In this document: piece by piece, positions 12,884 to 23,772 of the stretch
Numbering within the stretch: the stretch's first letter is position 1
Layout: every line of letters starts with the position of its first letter
Assembly (NCBI GenBank): GCA_021234155.1
Contig: JAJEKV010000027.1
Location: 5,022,623-5,086,622 of the forward strand
Length of the DNA stretch: 64,000 bases
Reading direction: 5' to 3'
Source of the DNA: Isoetes taiwanensis
Taxonomy: Eukaryota > Streptophyta > Lycopodiopsida > Isoetales > Isoetaceae
Position numbers and translations under genes: made by a program
The notes under the pieces: generated by a model
Databases searched by the model: none
What the model was told of the DNA's origin: nothing
What the model saw: the letters and a program-made list of their open reading frames with translations, nothing else

Positions 12884-14362
12884 GGGTTGACAATACATTC
12901 CAATCTAATTTTTTGCGGCCATGATGTTTGCTGGTGTATCAGAAAAGCCATGTCCTGCACACATAACAACCCCTTGTTCATAGGGGTGTATAGTCTTAGG
13001 TGTACAGAAGTAGTTTAAAACATTGAGGTCCTGTTGTAAAATTTTTGGCATTTACACGTCTTTGGAATCTTTTACAACTAACCAAACGTATTTTATTGCA
13101 CTATTGTGCTCAGGCAACAAAATCAGGAGCCCCTAGATTATGTGCTGTTAGAGGTGTGTAGGTTGTATAGGGGGAAAATGGGTGCTGCAAGGGTAGCTGA
13201 GCAAGACATTTAAGGGACTAATGTAGCAGTTCTGCTGGTTCTCTCTATGATCCAATTTTTGACATTGTAGTAACGTTCTCCATAGCTAAACAATTAACTT
13301 TTCTTGTGAACACATGGTGGAACAATCTAAGTTTTTGAGTATAGTGCATTATTGCAAGCTCTCCTCATATATATAGAGTGCTCATATTACAACGTACAAA
13401 GAACATCAAGGATTTGAGTATTAAAGCTGTTTTAAGGATTGGGCTGTTACATCGGAGTATACCATGTGGCAATCCCAATTTAATTTTTTGCCATTCCCAT
13501 TATCCTCTCCGGAACTAGTTTTCGCTGTTGCCTTCAAAATCTTCGGAAGTAGCGAAGGACTTCCAAATTGCCGAGATGCAAACCTGGGTTTGTCTTTTAG
13601 CAATAATCGTTTGTCCTGTAGTGAGCAAGCTTTTGTTCTGTAGCAAACAAGCTTTTGTCCTGTAACATAGCCATCGAATCAGGAAACCAAGCTGTAATGG
13701 AAATGTTCACAGTTTAGGGTTCTTTTCAACACCTTTGATTTACTGATGTGGCAAAGTAGGAAAACTAGTTTCGAGTCTTAATGGGATGCACCCTAAACCT
13801 CAAGATTACAAAACTAAAGACCGTGGGCTAATTTTTTAGACCATTTGGTGAAGCGGTTCTATATGTTAAATATTAGCAGCTTGTACACCCTCTCGCCACA
13901 TGGAGTCATTTGGACGGTTGGATTGAAAGGCTAGATGTAGGGTCTGGGATGCAGAAGGAAAAACAAAACTAACAACAGGCTTGGCACGACTTGGAAAGGG
14001 GAGAATACACAATTGCCGTACACTATTGGCAATGAAGTTTGAGAGTATAGAGTGATTGGAAGGAAGCAGAGTTTCATTAAATTTGAAAATTTCGTGATTC
14101 CAACTTCTTGCGAAATCAGTTTCTTCCTTGTTCTATCACGCGAATCGATAGAAATGGCGCTATTTACTTGATAAGACACCAGTTATCCTGCAAAAACCGC
14201 TACATTAAAGATGAAACAACGCGGTTTTACTTGGTTTGAAGAAAAGTATGGTGCCATTTACTAAGAAAGTATAAGGAAAAGCATAGAAATGCAGCCCGAG
14301 AAATGAAATAGAAGATATTAAAATGCAAAAAAGCGTCAGGTACGCAAGGCAAATGGCGCAGC
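12884..14362. other. 3' flank of the ALA3-like gene, intergenic
   Basis: AT-rich sequence without a supported coding frame. The first 200 bp probably holds the 3' UTR and polyadenylation region of the flippase gene, but no canonical AATAAA was found close to the stop codon. Confidence 0.5.
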
Positions 14363-14492
14363 TGCACCGTTTGCTTTAATATAACGACAGAGCAATTAGC
14401 GCAAACGCGCTATTTGCTTTAACGTAAAGACCCAACAAATAGTGCAGATGCGCTATTTGCTTTCACGTAAAGACCCAGCAAATAGTGCAACT
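14363..14492. repeat. Three 43-44-bp repeats with nested inverted repeats
   Basis: Units start at about 14363 (degenerate), 14407 and 14450. In the last two, an outer arm (GCGCTATTTG) faces CAAATAGTGC and encloses a second small palindrome, CTTTAACGTAAAG. Each unit could fold into a nested hairpin. The array lies just past the 3' end of the methyltransferase-like pseudogene. Confidence 0.7.
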
Positions 14493-14557
14493 CTAAAGAT
14501 AACACATTTTTACAAAAGACCATGTAGTCATCCATTAATACAAGGCAAATACGCCTT

Positions 14558-15996
14558 TTAATAGGCATCACCAAAGTGTTCATCATCGACTTTCTCATAG
14601 TCTGTTGGGTTAATTTTACTGCGGTCAAATGTATGTTCTTCATGCTCAGCTCCTAAGTTACCACCTTTGGCCCGATGTTTCCCTTGTCTCTTTATGAAAA
14701 CCTGATTCGTCGGTCTCATTTTCTTCCCTGACTAATGAGGTGCCCGCTCCACCATTTTTCAGAGTCAAAACTTCGTGCACGCCAATGGCCGCTGGAGCAA
14801 GCAAGTGGTATAGGACGTTCTCGACCCTACCCAGAATGGCCGCTATGCATTTAAGCTTTCCGAAGTCATGCTCGTACGCCACATTGATTCTGCCTACATG
14901 AAGTAATGCCCTAGAAAAGGCTCCAGAAGAGAAGAAATCTAGGACGACGTTACCTGGAGGGCAGAGCTTATCAACCAGGTAGGATGCAGTAGCAGGACCA
15001 ATCTGTTTATGCACTAGATATTCTCCTTTCATACCTTGCCAACTGTATTTAAACCTGTCTTGCAGAAGCTTTTTAGCCATACTGTCTCCCTCACTTCCAA
15101 TGGCCTCCTTAGGAATAGTAGGAACTGGTGGGGTCTTCCAAGGATGACCACCATAGAGCTTGAGGTCCAGATCTTCATCAGGCTCTCCCAAGTGTGCAGA
15201 AATCCTCGTCGCAAGAATGAGAGCATGTGGCTCTTTTATTCCAGCACCACCTGAAGCTCCAGCTTCCTCTTCATAGATTCCTACGAACACTCTGGACCTA
15301 GATTCCAGTCTTTCAAGAGCACTGGCGGGCAGAATGTGATGCTCCGACCTGACAAAACAAAGAATCCAGTATGTCTCTATATCTATCATCTGCGATGCAG
15401 AATCAAAGAACTTGGTTATGGTCTCGTCATTCCAAACTGGAGTAATCTGCCTCGCATCTAAACAAATCATGCTGGCAGATAATTTCTTGTACAACCCCCC
15501 CGACTGTAACATGTTCCACAAAAAATCTTGGCAAGTCCTTTTCTGTTTCGGGCTTAAGGATCTTCCGAATAGTTCTGGCCAAGGAGAATGGCATGTTACC
15601 ATGAACTTCCTCTTTCAGTATTTCTTCCGACACCCACTTATGGTGACATAGTCCCCAAGCCAGAACTACAGTATCAGAAAAGCTGTCGGTTGCCTTCCTT
15701 AAGTCTTCGAATTTTTTGTACTAAATGCCGATTTGATCTGAGATGAAATGCAATATCTCCTTCTTCATGTAAGCAAGGATCCTCAAGTTTTGTGCTCTTG
15801 CCTTGAAAAAATTCTCACCTTTGTAATTTGAGGTGACTTTGACGTAGATATCCCCACTCAAAGTTTCTTCGAGGACCTTTCGACAATCTTCGTAGTCCAA
15901 GCCCCTCATGCATCTGAGATAGTTGTCGTTAAGGTAATCATTGTCCTTGGCCGCCAAGAAGCATGCTTCTCTTGAATTTACATGGACACAAGACAT
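14558..15996 (-). pseudogene. Uncharacterised protein with DNA-methyltransferase-like SAM motif, disrupted
   Basis: Read on the minus strand, one protein of roughly 480 residues is recovered from a Met at 15996 to a stop at 14558-14560, with three lesions: an in-frame TAG at 15721-15723, a frame change at a run of seven C (15495-15501), and a further one-base shift near 14700. In the C-terminal half, LCPPGNVVLDFFSSGAFSR followed by INVAYEHD resembles motif I and the acidic strand-2 end of beta-class N4/N6 DNA methyltransferases, although the usual FxGxG is FSSGA. I see no DPPY/SPPY catalytic motif. The distal tail, with a DRSKINPTDYEKVDDEHFGD stretch, is well-formed. The G/C homopolymer lesion could be a sequencing error, but the TAG suggests real decay. 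The family is unfamiliar to me; catalytic function is not claimed. Confidence 0.6.
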
Positions 15997-16880
15997 CTAA
16001 TAAGTATGCTTCAACTTTTTCATTTCTGGCTTCTCCGCCAGCAAGCATGGAAGTTCTAAAGCACCTAATAGTATAATCCTCAAACAGATTGAATAACAAA
16101 TAGAAAAAAATATGGTCTTATGGCCGCAACCTTATGGTTCGCTATGATAGATACTGCCATCATGCCATAATATGTGAACGAGAGGAATGTACCAAACACA
16201 TAATACAGATACATGAAGAACTTCTTCACTGTACACTCAAAGTTAACCCTTGTATATGTAAGAAAAGCATGTGTTTTAAGAGCCTTTTTGTTGCATGGGC
16301 TCAACAAGTAAGTTTTTGTAGTTCATTTTGTTGTCTTTGTCAAACGGTAGATGTACCACGGAAGGGACGATGGCTCTTGTGCTCCAGAATTAATACCTGG
16401 CTCATTTTTAATGCTTTCTTTGATTTGTAGCTTTCTTTGATATCGTATCTGTAGCAGTGTCATTGTATCTGGATATTTAATATAGTGGGATTGCATGTTG
16501 AGATAGCAAAATCTTGATGCAGTGGGATATATATTGGCTGATTCTCTAGGCATGTATATTCATAAAGCTAAACTAGAAACCTTAAGAAGCCTTTCCTCAA
16601 ACTCAAGCCATCTGGCCTTAAAAATCTAGCTGCAGGTTCTTTCCCTTCATATAGAAGCTTACCTCGAGATTGCTGATTCCATTACTGACAATAACATGAG
16701 GAAGAAAATTGAGTTTTAACCTTGAGATTTCATATTAACATTCCAATGGGACCTTATCTTGAAACATGTTGCCATCATCACATTAGAATCTACACTCACC
16801 ATATTGTTACTATCACTTACTGCTACAAAAAGTGGAATAGTTGTTCTGGACCTATTGCTTGGATAGTCAGTCAAAACCAA
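15997..16880. other. Intergenic, nothing recognised
   Basis: No coding frame, RNA gene or element could be supported here. Confidence 0.5.
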
Positions 16881-16921
16881 GAATTCTAGAATGGGGCTCG
16901 CATGAAAACGACAAAAACCTC
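16881..16921 (+). repeat. 41-bp direct repeat, copy 1 (copy 2 at 17588-17629)
   Basis: A segment beginning gaattctagaatggggctc and ending in caaaaacctcc recurs about 700 bp downstream, next to the longer repeats at 17414 and 17787. It is probably part of the same decayed repeat unit. Confidence 0.75.
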
Positions 16922-17081
16922 CAGATAGGCTTCTCATTCATCTCAACAGATTTTCTACAATGGTGGATAGTGGATAGCCGCACACATGCGAACTACCCAC
17001 GAAGAAAAATAATGGGAATATCCAATTACACAACTTGGACCCCATGAAATACAATGCTAATAGATGTTTGGTCTGTGTACA

Positions 17082-17162
17082 TGCCGAAAGCTTATCACCG
17101 GGATTTAAAAACCCCGCCCTTTCAGGTTTTCAAGAAAAAATCCTAGTGATAAGCCTTCGGCA
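17082..17162 (-). other. Foldback with conserved 47-nt loop, copy 1
   Basis: The left arm TGCCGAAAGCTTATCAC (17082-17098) pairs with GTGATAAGCCTTCGGCA (17146-17162) at 16 of 17 positions. The loop (17099-17145) is nearly the same as the loop of a second foldback at 59521-59597, while the outer arms differ. Inside the loop, CGGG/CCCG and AGGTTTTC/GAAAAAATCC-like segments can form two further hairpins, giving a three-way junction. The single mismatch is A opposite C on this strand and therefore G-U on a minus-strand RNA. No known RNA family was recognised. Confidence 0.6.
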
Positions 17163-17413
17163 AGGGGCTTAGACAAACGTAAGGCTGAAAATTCACTCCC
17201 AAAAAACCCACGAATAGAGAAGTCGAAGTTGCCGCCGCTTGCCAACCTGTACCTGAACATCACCAAGAAATGTGACAAAACAAATCTTCCAAACTGGAGA
17301 GGCTGATCACGCGTGCCACGCGACAACAAAACAAAAACCTCTTCAAATAGAGGGGTTGGTCACGCATGCCAGGCGGCAAATACATTAAACAATTACGGGG
17401 GGGAGGGGGGGGG

Positions 17414-17593
17414 TTTCAAAGAATAGAGAATAAGGTACTGCTGAGAGAGAAGAGGAAGCGCCGATGAGATATTGATAAGAACCTCGCCTAATATAGCGAT
17501 CTCCCAACCAGAGAAGGCATGCAATGCATGCATGCGAGACATGCATGCTCGCCCCCTCTAAATCTCGATCCGAGGGCTCGGATCGATGGAATT
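17414..17593 (+). repeat. 180-bp direct repeat, copy 1
   Basis: A near-identical copy lies at 17787-17967. Both start tttcaaagaatagagaataa and end near ctcgatccgagggctc. They flank a 190-bp unique segment that includes the second 41-bp repeat. Confidence 0.9.
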
Positions 17594-17786
17594 TTAGAAT
17601 GGGGCTCATATGAAAACGACAAAAACCTCCCGAATAGAAGAGAACTTCCTTATCAAAACGGGATCGAGGACGAAGATAAAAGGATTATGTCTAAAAAACA
17701 GGCAAGGCCGAGAAAGGACATGCCACAGCATGAAAGAAACACCAAATTGGTCAATCCAAGCAGAGAGAAGCCCCTCCCCTGCATGG

Positions 17787-17967
17787 TTTCAAAGAATAGA
17801 GAATAAGGTACTGCTGAGAGAGAAGAGGAAGCGCCGATGAGACGTTGATGAGAACCTCGCCTAATATAGCGATCTTCCAACCAGAGAAGGCATACAATGC
17901 ATGCACGCGAGAGATGCATGCTCGTCCCCTCTAGAATCTCGATCCGAGGGCTCAGATTGATGGAATT
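17787..17967 (+). repeat. 180-bp direct repeat, copy 2
   Basis: Downstream partner of 17414-17593. The copies differ by scattered substitutions such as gatattgataag versus gacgttgatgag, so the duplication is not very recent. Confidence 0.9.
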
Positions 17968-17999
17968 GACGGTTGCACTTACGTAAGAGAACCTATTTG

Positions 18000-18517
18000 C
18001 CAACTCCTGTAATAACCTACGTAATTGCTGTTGCTTTCCAAAACTTCTCTATATTTTCCATCTGCGAGCATAGAGATGTATTTTCAATTTCATAAAGATC
18101 TAAATGCTAACCATTTCTGTGCAATCCCTTATATGCGCCATGGCATAAGATAGTGCAGAGACATTACAGCAGTATGTATAGCTCCCAGTATTATTACCAG
18201 ATTTTTATTGTTTTCACCTCGTAAAATATCCATACTTATTGATTTATTCTATAGGCATCGTAGCTTCTATCATGCTTCTACCATGCATCGTCTAAATTAC
18301 AGTCAAACTAATTTGCAGATATGCATAAAGGAAGAAGGAGAACGAACATGGCAACTAAAGTTCCGCAATTGCTATTGGACCACATCTTAATAAAAGAATG
18401 ATGCGTGTGTTGCAACTTACTCCATATGAAATAGATCAAACTATAAATGTCCATGCAACAAGAAAGGGAGTATTAAGAGCATATACAAAACCCTAGGACG
18501 AAAAGCCACATTTTCCT
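18000..18517. other. AT-rich intergenic, nothing recognised
   Basis: No supported coding frame or RNA gene. Confidence 0.5.
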
Positions 18518-18637
18518 GAAGATGTGAGTTACTAGTACTTCATATATATTACTTTTACCAACTCATTTGATGCTATTGAAGATGTGAGTTACTAGTATAA
18601 TATATGTATTACTTTTACCAACTCATTTGATGCTATT
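18518..18637 (+). repeat. Two tandem 60-bp units
   Basis: The unit gaagatgtgagttactagta... starts at 18518 and again at 18578 and is nearly identical. It is a local tandem duplication in AT-rich sequence. Confidence 0.9.
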
Positions 18638-19388
18638 ACAGAATACGGCAATTCAAGCATGCATGTTCGACGTTGCAGCAATACAGTTTTATGAGACATT
18701 CAAAGTTGGAAGGGTAACATGTGTTATTGCATTGCTAGTCATTACATTTATAGTTAAGCATAAGACAACTGTATTGAACTTGGCCTATACGCAATGCAAC
18801 TGATATCATCTTTCAGAAATTGTTTCCGTTCAAATCAATTGCCTATTTTTAAAAGCATCTACTAGCATTTCCTGCTTTGAATCAGCTGAAAGATAATTCA
18901 ATCTGCCCAAAAAATATGTTCATATCAGTTATGATCTGTTACTAAGTTGAAAAACTGTACACTAACTTCTATGAAGCTATTTTATCGACAGAAGCAAATT
19001 TATAAAGTACTTGAATCTTTTCATTTACAGTGACCAAACATACATGGGAGAAACATGTATATATCTCAATTGAGGTCAAAAGTAGATGCTATCTCTTTGA
19101 TCTCTTTGAAGCTTGTTTTGCTAGTGTTATTGTGCTCTAGGTCCATTTGTTTTCAATAGGAATTCTCTACTATGCACTGCCCAGGACATTGTGTAAAATT
19201 AAGGATTGTGAATATGTACATGTTGCATTGACCATCTATCTTCATTTACACTGAACGGTAAGAGATTATATGCTTCTTACCTAACGCATTAATTTGCTAG
19301 CCTTAGCTAACATATTTAACCATCTATCCATCATGTTTAACATATCTATCCCTAAGCGATGGGTTACTGAATTATTTAGAAGGCATGG
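18638..19388. other. AT-rich intergenic, nothing recognised
   Basis: No supported gene. The sequence changes abruptly to a BiP-derived copy at 19389. Confidence 0.5.
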
Positions 19389-20010
19389 AATTTTCAGACA
19401 AAGATAAGAAGGAAAAGGAAAAGATTGATGCGAGGAATAGATTGGAGACATATGTCTACAACATGAAGAGTTCAATTGGTGACAAGGACAAGCTGACAGA
19501 TAAGCTGGATTCTGAGGACAAAGAAAAGATTGAAGCAGCATTGAAGAAGGCCTTGGAGTGGTTGAATGATAACCAAAATGCCGAGAGGAAGGATTTTGGA
19601 AAGAAATTGACTGAGTTGAAGGTGTTTGCAATCCGATAATAACCAAGGTGTATCAAGAGGTTGATGAATCTGTTTCCTCAGAAAAAGAGGATGAGTTGTA
19701 AATATCAAGCAAAATTTTTGTAGGATTTCAAAAACGTAATCTTTTATTGGTTTGGGCAATACTATGTTGAAAATCATTGTCTAAATATTGTCTCTATGTT
19801 GGAATAGATACATGTTGTATTCTAACTTCCCTTTTTCAGTTATTGTTTTTTCCATAGACTCAAACCATCCATTGACCTCCATTCCTTCAAAAACAATGGA
19901 AGTGCTTGACATATGCCCTTGCTCTGAACTGATATCTCTTCTACTTTATGTAACTAAGTTGAAAAGGCATCTACCAGTTTTAGAAGCTATAAATTTTGGG
20001 AAGTTATTGA
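19389..20010 (+). pseudogene. Fragment of the last BiP exon plus its 3' flank
   Basis: 19389-19640 is a diverged copy of 39289-39540, the C-terminal lid of the BiP gene further along this window ([18 protein letters not shown] in both). One deleted base (gagttg versus gaggttg in the other copy) ends the frame at 19637-19639. The 3' flank is also shared, for example the ttatgtaactaagttg and gctataaattttggga segments near 19960-20000, but about 108 bp present at 39656-39760 are missing here. Because the flank is shared, this came from DNA duplication rather than from a spliced mRNA. There is no promoter or start, so it is non-functional. Confidence 0.9.
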
Positions 20011-20636
20011 AGGCTCTTTTGAAACAATTTTTTTTTTCAATATATATTCCACTTCTCTTCCTAAAATTCTCCTTGTGAAAACTTAAAAAGTTGCTTTTCT
20101 GTTTGCATGAGCACGGAACCTATTTTTTTAATTTGAATAATCTTCTGTGGATAGTCACATAGTAGTTATAAGTTGGATGGAACCTATTTTTGGGTTGCCC
20201 ATAGGGGGGCAAACCTTTGCTCAGGTGGGTTTCTGGCATATTCTAGAGATATGTTGGTATATGCTTGGGATATTCCAAAAATCGCTCCAAACTTGCTAGC
20301 ATCTTTAAGTGTCGTTAGTGTGCGAGCCTCTTTTTACCGTGTAACCGGAACAACATCTTTATCCAACACAACATGCATTTCAGAGGTCCTCCGTGCAGAT
20401 CCTTGGGAGAAACAATACAACAAGGCAAGAAGGTTTTGTCATTTTTTTTTCCTTTCAATCAATGCTTTTGTTAACGTAGGTAAGTCTTTTTATTTCCTGT
20501 CTCATACAAGTTTGGACACTCCAAATTTTAAGCATCAGACCACATAAAAGAAGTTATGGGCTGATTCTAGATTGAATCCTACCGGGGTACTAGCTAAATT
20601 ATCTGCTTTAGGACGAGTGTTATAGACAATATACAT

Positions 20637-22094
20637 TTGCTATTTTTATCTTTCAAGATAATGAAGTCTGGATGGGAACTCGATGTACTCCTTGGCACTG
20701 CCCTTGTTGATATGTATGGTAAATGTGGCGTATCGAGAAATGCTTGCATGCTATTTGATAGGATGGATGCAAGGAATGTCATTTCGTGGAGTGCAATGCT
20801 TGCAGGATATGTTCTAAATGGGAATAGTAAAGGTATTCCTGAAGCCTTTGACCACATTTGTCCGGATGCAGTGAAACCAGACACAGTTGCTTATATTACA
20901 TTTTTCGATGCATGCGCTGCCTTATCAAACCTAGGAGGAGGAAAGTTGCTACATGCACATGTTTTGAAATTTGATGGTCTGATGCATAGCACGGTTGCTG
21001 CCAACTCACTTATTCACATGTATGTTAAGTGTGGATGCTTAGATAGTGCTCATGCCATGTTTATCAGTTTTCCTGCCAGTTATGTCGTGTCATGGAATAT
21101 AATTCTTGGAGGATACGCACAACATGGCAAAGGCATGGAGGCTTACCACCTTTTTCGTGGTATGCAATCTATATATATTAAGCCAAATGAGGCAACTTTT
21201 GAGAACCTTCTCATTGGATGCATTAGCTCTTTGGGCCTAGAAGAAGGTAAATGGACATGTATACGAAGTTGTCAAGCTTAAATAGTGTCCACGAAGTGTT
21301 TGACAGAATGCTACTACGAAGCATTGTTTCATGGAATGCAATTATTACTGGATATGCTTTACAAGAAAGTAAAAAAACGTTTTTGCTCCTTGAATAGATG
21401 AAATTAGAAGGTATAAAACCAAATAATGTGACTTCTGTAAGAAGCCTATCTGCTTGTAGTGATATGTCATAATGGAAGCGGATCCATGTTGGAATTCTAA
21501 AAGACAGATATGAGACGGATTTGGTCATAAGCAGTGGTCTTATTGACATGCCAGCATTGAAGATGCCGAAGAAGTATTTTACAACTTGCCTGCACAGGGT
21601 TTGACTTTTCGGTTGGCAATAGCCTTACTGACATGTATGCTAACTGTGGCAGCATAGAAGATGCTCAATAGATTTTTGATAGGCTACCTTCTCGGAATGC
21701 TAACACTTGGAATGCAATAATTACAGGGTATGCACAACATGAGCATGCAATAACGGTTTTGAAGACTTGTAAGGAAATGCAAGGATCTGGTACATGGCCA
21801 GACTCTACCAGCCTAACTTGTCTTTTATGCTCTTGCAGTTATGCATGCCTCATTGATGAAGGTTGTTTTTATTTGTGCTTGATGGGCTAGGAATTTGCAA
21901 TCACCCCTATAGCACAGCATTATGCATGTCTGGTTGACCTTTTTGGCCACACAGTATTAACCTTGCCATATCAACCAAGTTTAGAAATGTGGAGATCATT
22001 TGTTGCCGCATGTGGAATACATTATGATATGGAACTGGTTGAGCAGGCCATACAACAAGTCCAGGCATTTTCTATGAGGACATCCAATGTTTAA
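20637..22094 (+). pseudogene. PPR protein (PLS/E-class) pseudogene, copy A
   Basis: From 20637 the frame gives typical pentatricopeptide units: GTALVDMYGKCG, ACMLFDRMDARNVISWSAML, SLIHMYVKCGCLDSAHAMF, YVVSWNIILGGYAQHGKGM. The last part (to 22094) is an E-type terminal unit with a cysteine-rich CSYACLIDEG-like turn and an HYACLVDLFGH-like segment. PLS-class PPR proteins bind organelle RNA, commonly for C-to-U editing, in plastids or mitochondria. Here the frame is broken near 21280 by a deletion of about 80 bp relative to copy C, by stops at about 21397 and 21472, and by further deletions around 21550 and 21950. No start with transit peptide and no DYW domain are present. Confidence 0.9.
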
Positions 22095-22125
22095 TGCTCC
22101 TCCTAAGACCCAACATGTAACTTTA

Positions 22126-22197
22126 GTCCTCGGGACATCTGAAAAAATTGGAACGATACATCAAAGATTAGCATGGCCTTTGCCCAAGAATAGTCCA
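22126..22197 (+). pseudogene. U6 snRNA-like segment, copy A
   Basis: The segment starts gtcctcgggacatctgaaaa and continues ttggaacgataca, then gattagcatggcc. These match, with small changes, the 5' stem-loop, the ACAGAGA-adjacent region and the AGC-containing part of plant U6 spliceosomal RNA. The key ACAGAGA box is altered (gatacatcaaag) and the 3' half diverges after tgcccaagaatag. No upstream USE/TATA pair is seen at the correct distance. It is a U6-derived pseudogene fused to the end of the PPR debris. Confidence 0.8.
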
Positions 22198-22308
22198 ATT
22201 CGTAACTTTATTCCATATTCCAAAGGCAGATTATCTGTTCCTATGTCTTACATCGACTGCCTCTTTAAAGTAAAATTTCATCAAATTGGAAGTAAATTGG
22301 ATTTTTTT

Positions 22309-22332
22309 GGGTTGCCTCTCGAGGGCAAACCC
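22309..22332. repeat. Palindromic motif GGGTTGCC...GGCAAACCC
   Basis: The arms GGGTTGCC and GGCAAACCC face each other across a short centre. Related palindromes with different centres occur at 20192-20215, about 34060, 41553-41576, about 48876 and 59244-59267. A further repeat with gggcaaccc and gggttgccc arms is at about 23250-23300 and 35516-35566. Confidence 0.8.
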
Positions 22333-23479
22333 TCACTTATGTGGGTTTTTATAGTATTCTGGTTATATGCTAGCATATATTTAGAATAGTCTAAAACTGG
22401 CCTAAACTTGGCATGGCCTATAATTTTTTGGGCGCTCTTGTTGCTGTGCAAGCACGTTGCCGCTGTTAAAAACGTCTAACCAGCTTGTAGTGATGATGGC
22501 ATGTGGAGCAACTGATGCATCGGGAGCTAAAGAAGCTTCTAAATCAAGGAAATAAGCCATTAGTAAGGAGGAAGTAGAGGAAATAGGATCTGAAGTCAAG
22601 GTTGACACTGAAGAAGTTGGTACGCCTGATGATGATGGTCCAAAAAGGTATTCATACTTTGTTGTTGACAACTACCTGCCTCTAACATTTTGTTCAATAA
22701 GTTTGATTCCATATTTTGCAGGCGAATGTAAGAAAATTTGATAATGTCAGAATGATGCAGAGAGCCATGTGAAAGGATGACAAGCACATGTTGTCATATG
22801 ATAAACATCGATGGTTTTTATTTGCTTCAGGAATTGCAACCTCCAACAACGTTTTCAACATGCATGTTCAGTCTCCAAAATCGATTTTGTCAGTTCACCT
22901 GATTGATATCATCAAAGTAATTCCATATAACACTTGGTTGATTGGCTTTGTTTTAACCAAGTTCATTATTTTGCAGGTCATTTGCTTTTCTTCTGAAGCA
23001 CATCTTTTTGGGAAACCTTCATAGATGATACAAGACATGATGATGCCAAACAAACTAAAGGTTCGCTATTAGGTTTGTCAGTAATGCTATTTGTATGTGA
23101 AATCTCGAACCTCAAATATTAAATTTGCTTATAATTTTTAAATTCACCTTACATTTCCCAATTTTAGAGATCGATCTAAAAATTTGTACAAAACTTTTAT
23201 TGAACTCGAGAAAACAAAAAATTCGCGACCACATTCTCGGGGCCCCAGAGGGCAACCCTTCCTGCGCAGCACCTTGTTTGGGTTGCCCCAAGGGCAATCC
23301 CTATGGAAGGTAGTGAGGAAATAGGAATATACATAGCATATCCAAAATAGAAGATCGAGATTTGCAGAGAGGATAGAATTTTTGCAGACTATGCTAATTG
23401 GACGTCCACAGATAAGAGTAAAAAAAAATATTTTGTTTCAAAAAAAGTTCAGGCGAATATCCTGCGGAGTAAGAGATTG

Positions 23480-23772
23480 CATGGAATGCCTGGGCATGTG
23501 AACCTCGGAGGGAATGCCATCTCTTCAGAAGCTCTTCGAGGTATTCATGGAATCAACAAGGTAAGTTATTTCAACCTTGCAAATTTGACTTTATATCATC
23601 TTTGCTCTATTTGACTCTGTTTTAGAATAAGCTTAATGGTTCTATTATAGCTGGAACATGGGCCATGAAAAACTTGAACCTCTTAGACCTTACATATAAC
23701 AATTTGACAGGAACTGTTCCTGAAAATATTCCATGGAGAAACTCTGTATTCACTGGAAATGTTGATTTGTGA
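23480..23772 (+). pseudogene. LRR receptor-kinase fragment, copy A
   Basis: Two exon-like pieces: about 23480-23560 (HVNLGGNAISSEALRGIHG) ending at a GTAAGT donor, and 23626-23772 beginning after TTTAG. The second reads WAMKNLNLLDLTYNNLTGTV and then FTGNVDL before TGA. This is the end of a leucine-rich-repeat ectodomain of the NNLTG.VP...GN..LC type. A one-base loss at the expected final Cys produces the stop. The transmembrane and kinase parts are absent. Confidence 0.7.

Noticed and set aside
17082-17162. Hammerhead or twister ribozyme
   Set aside because: The catalytic core CUGAUGA...GAAA of hammerheads and the conserved twister loop are both absent on either strand.
22126-22197. Functional U6 gene
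   Set aside because: The ACAGAGA box and the 3' half diverge from U6, and no USE/TATA promoter is positioned upstream.
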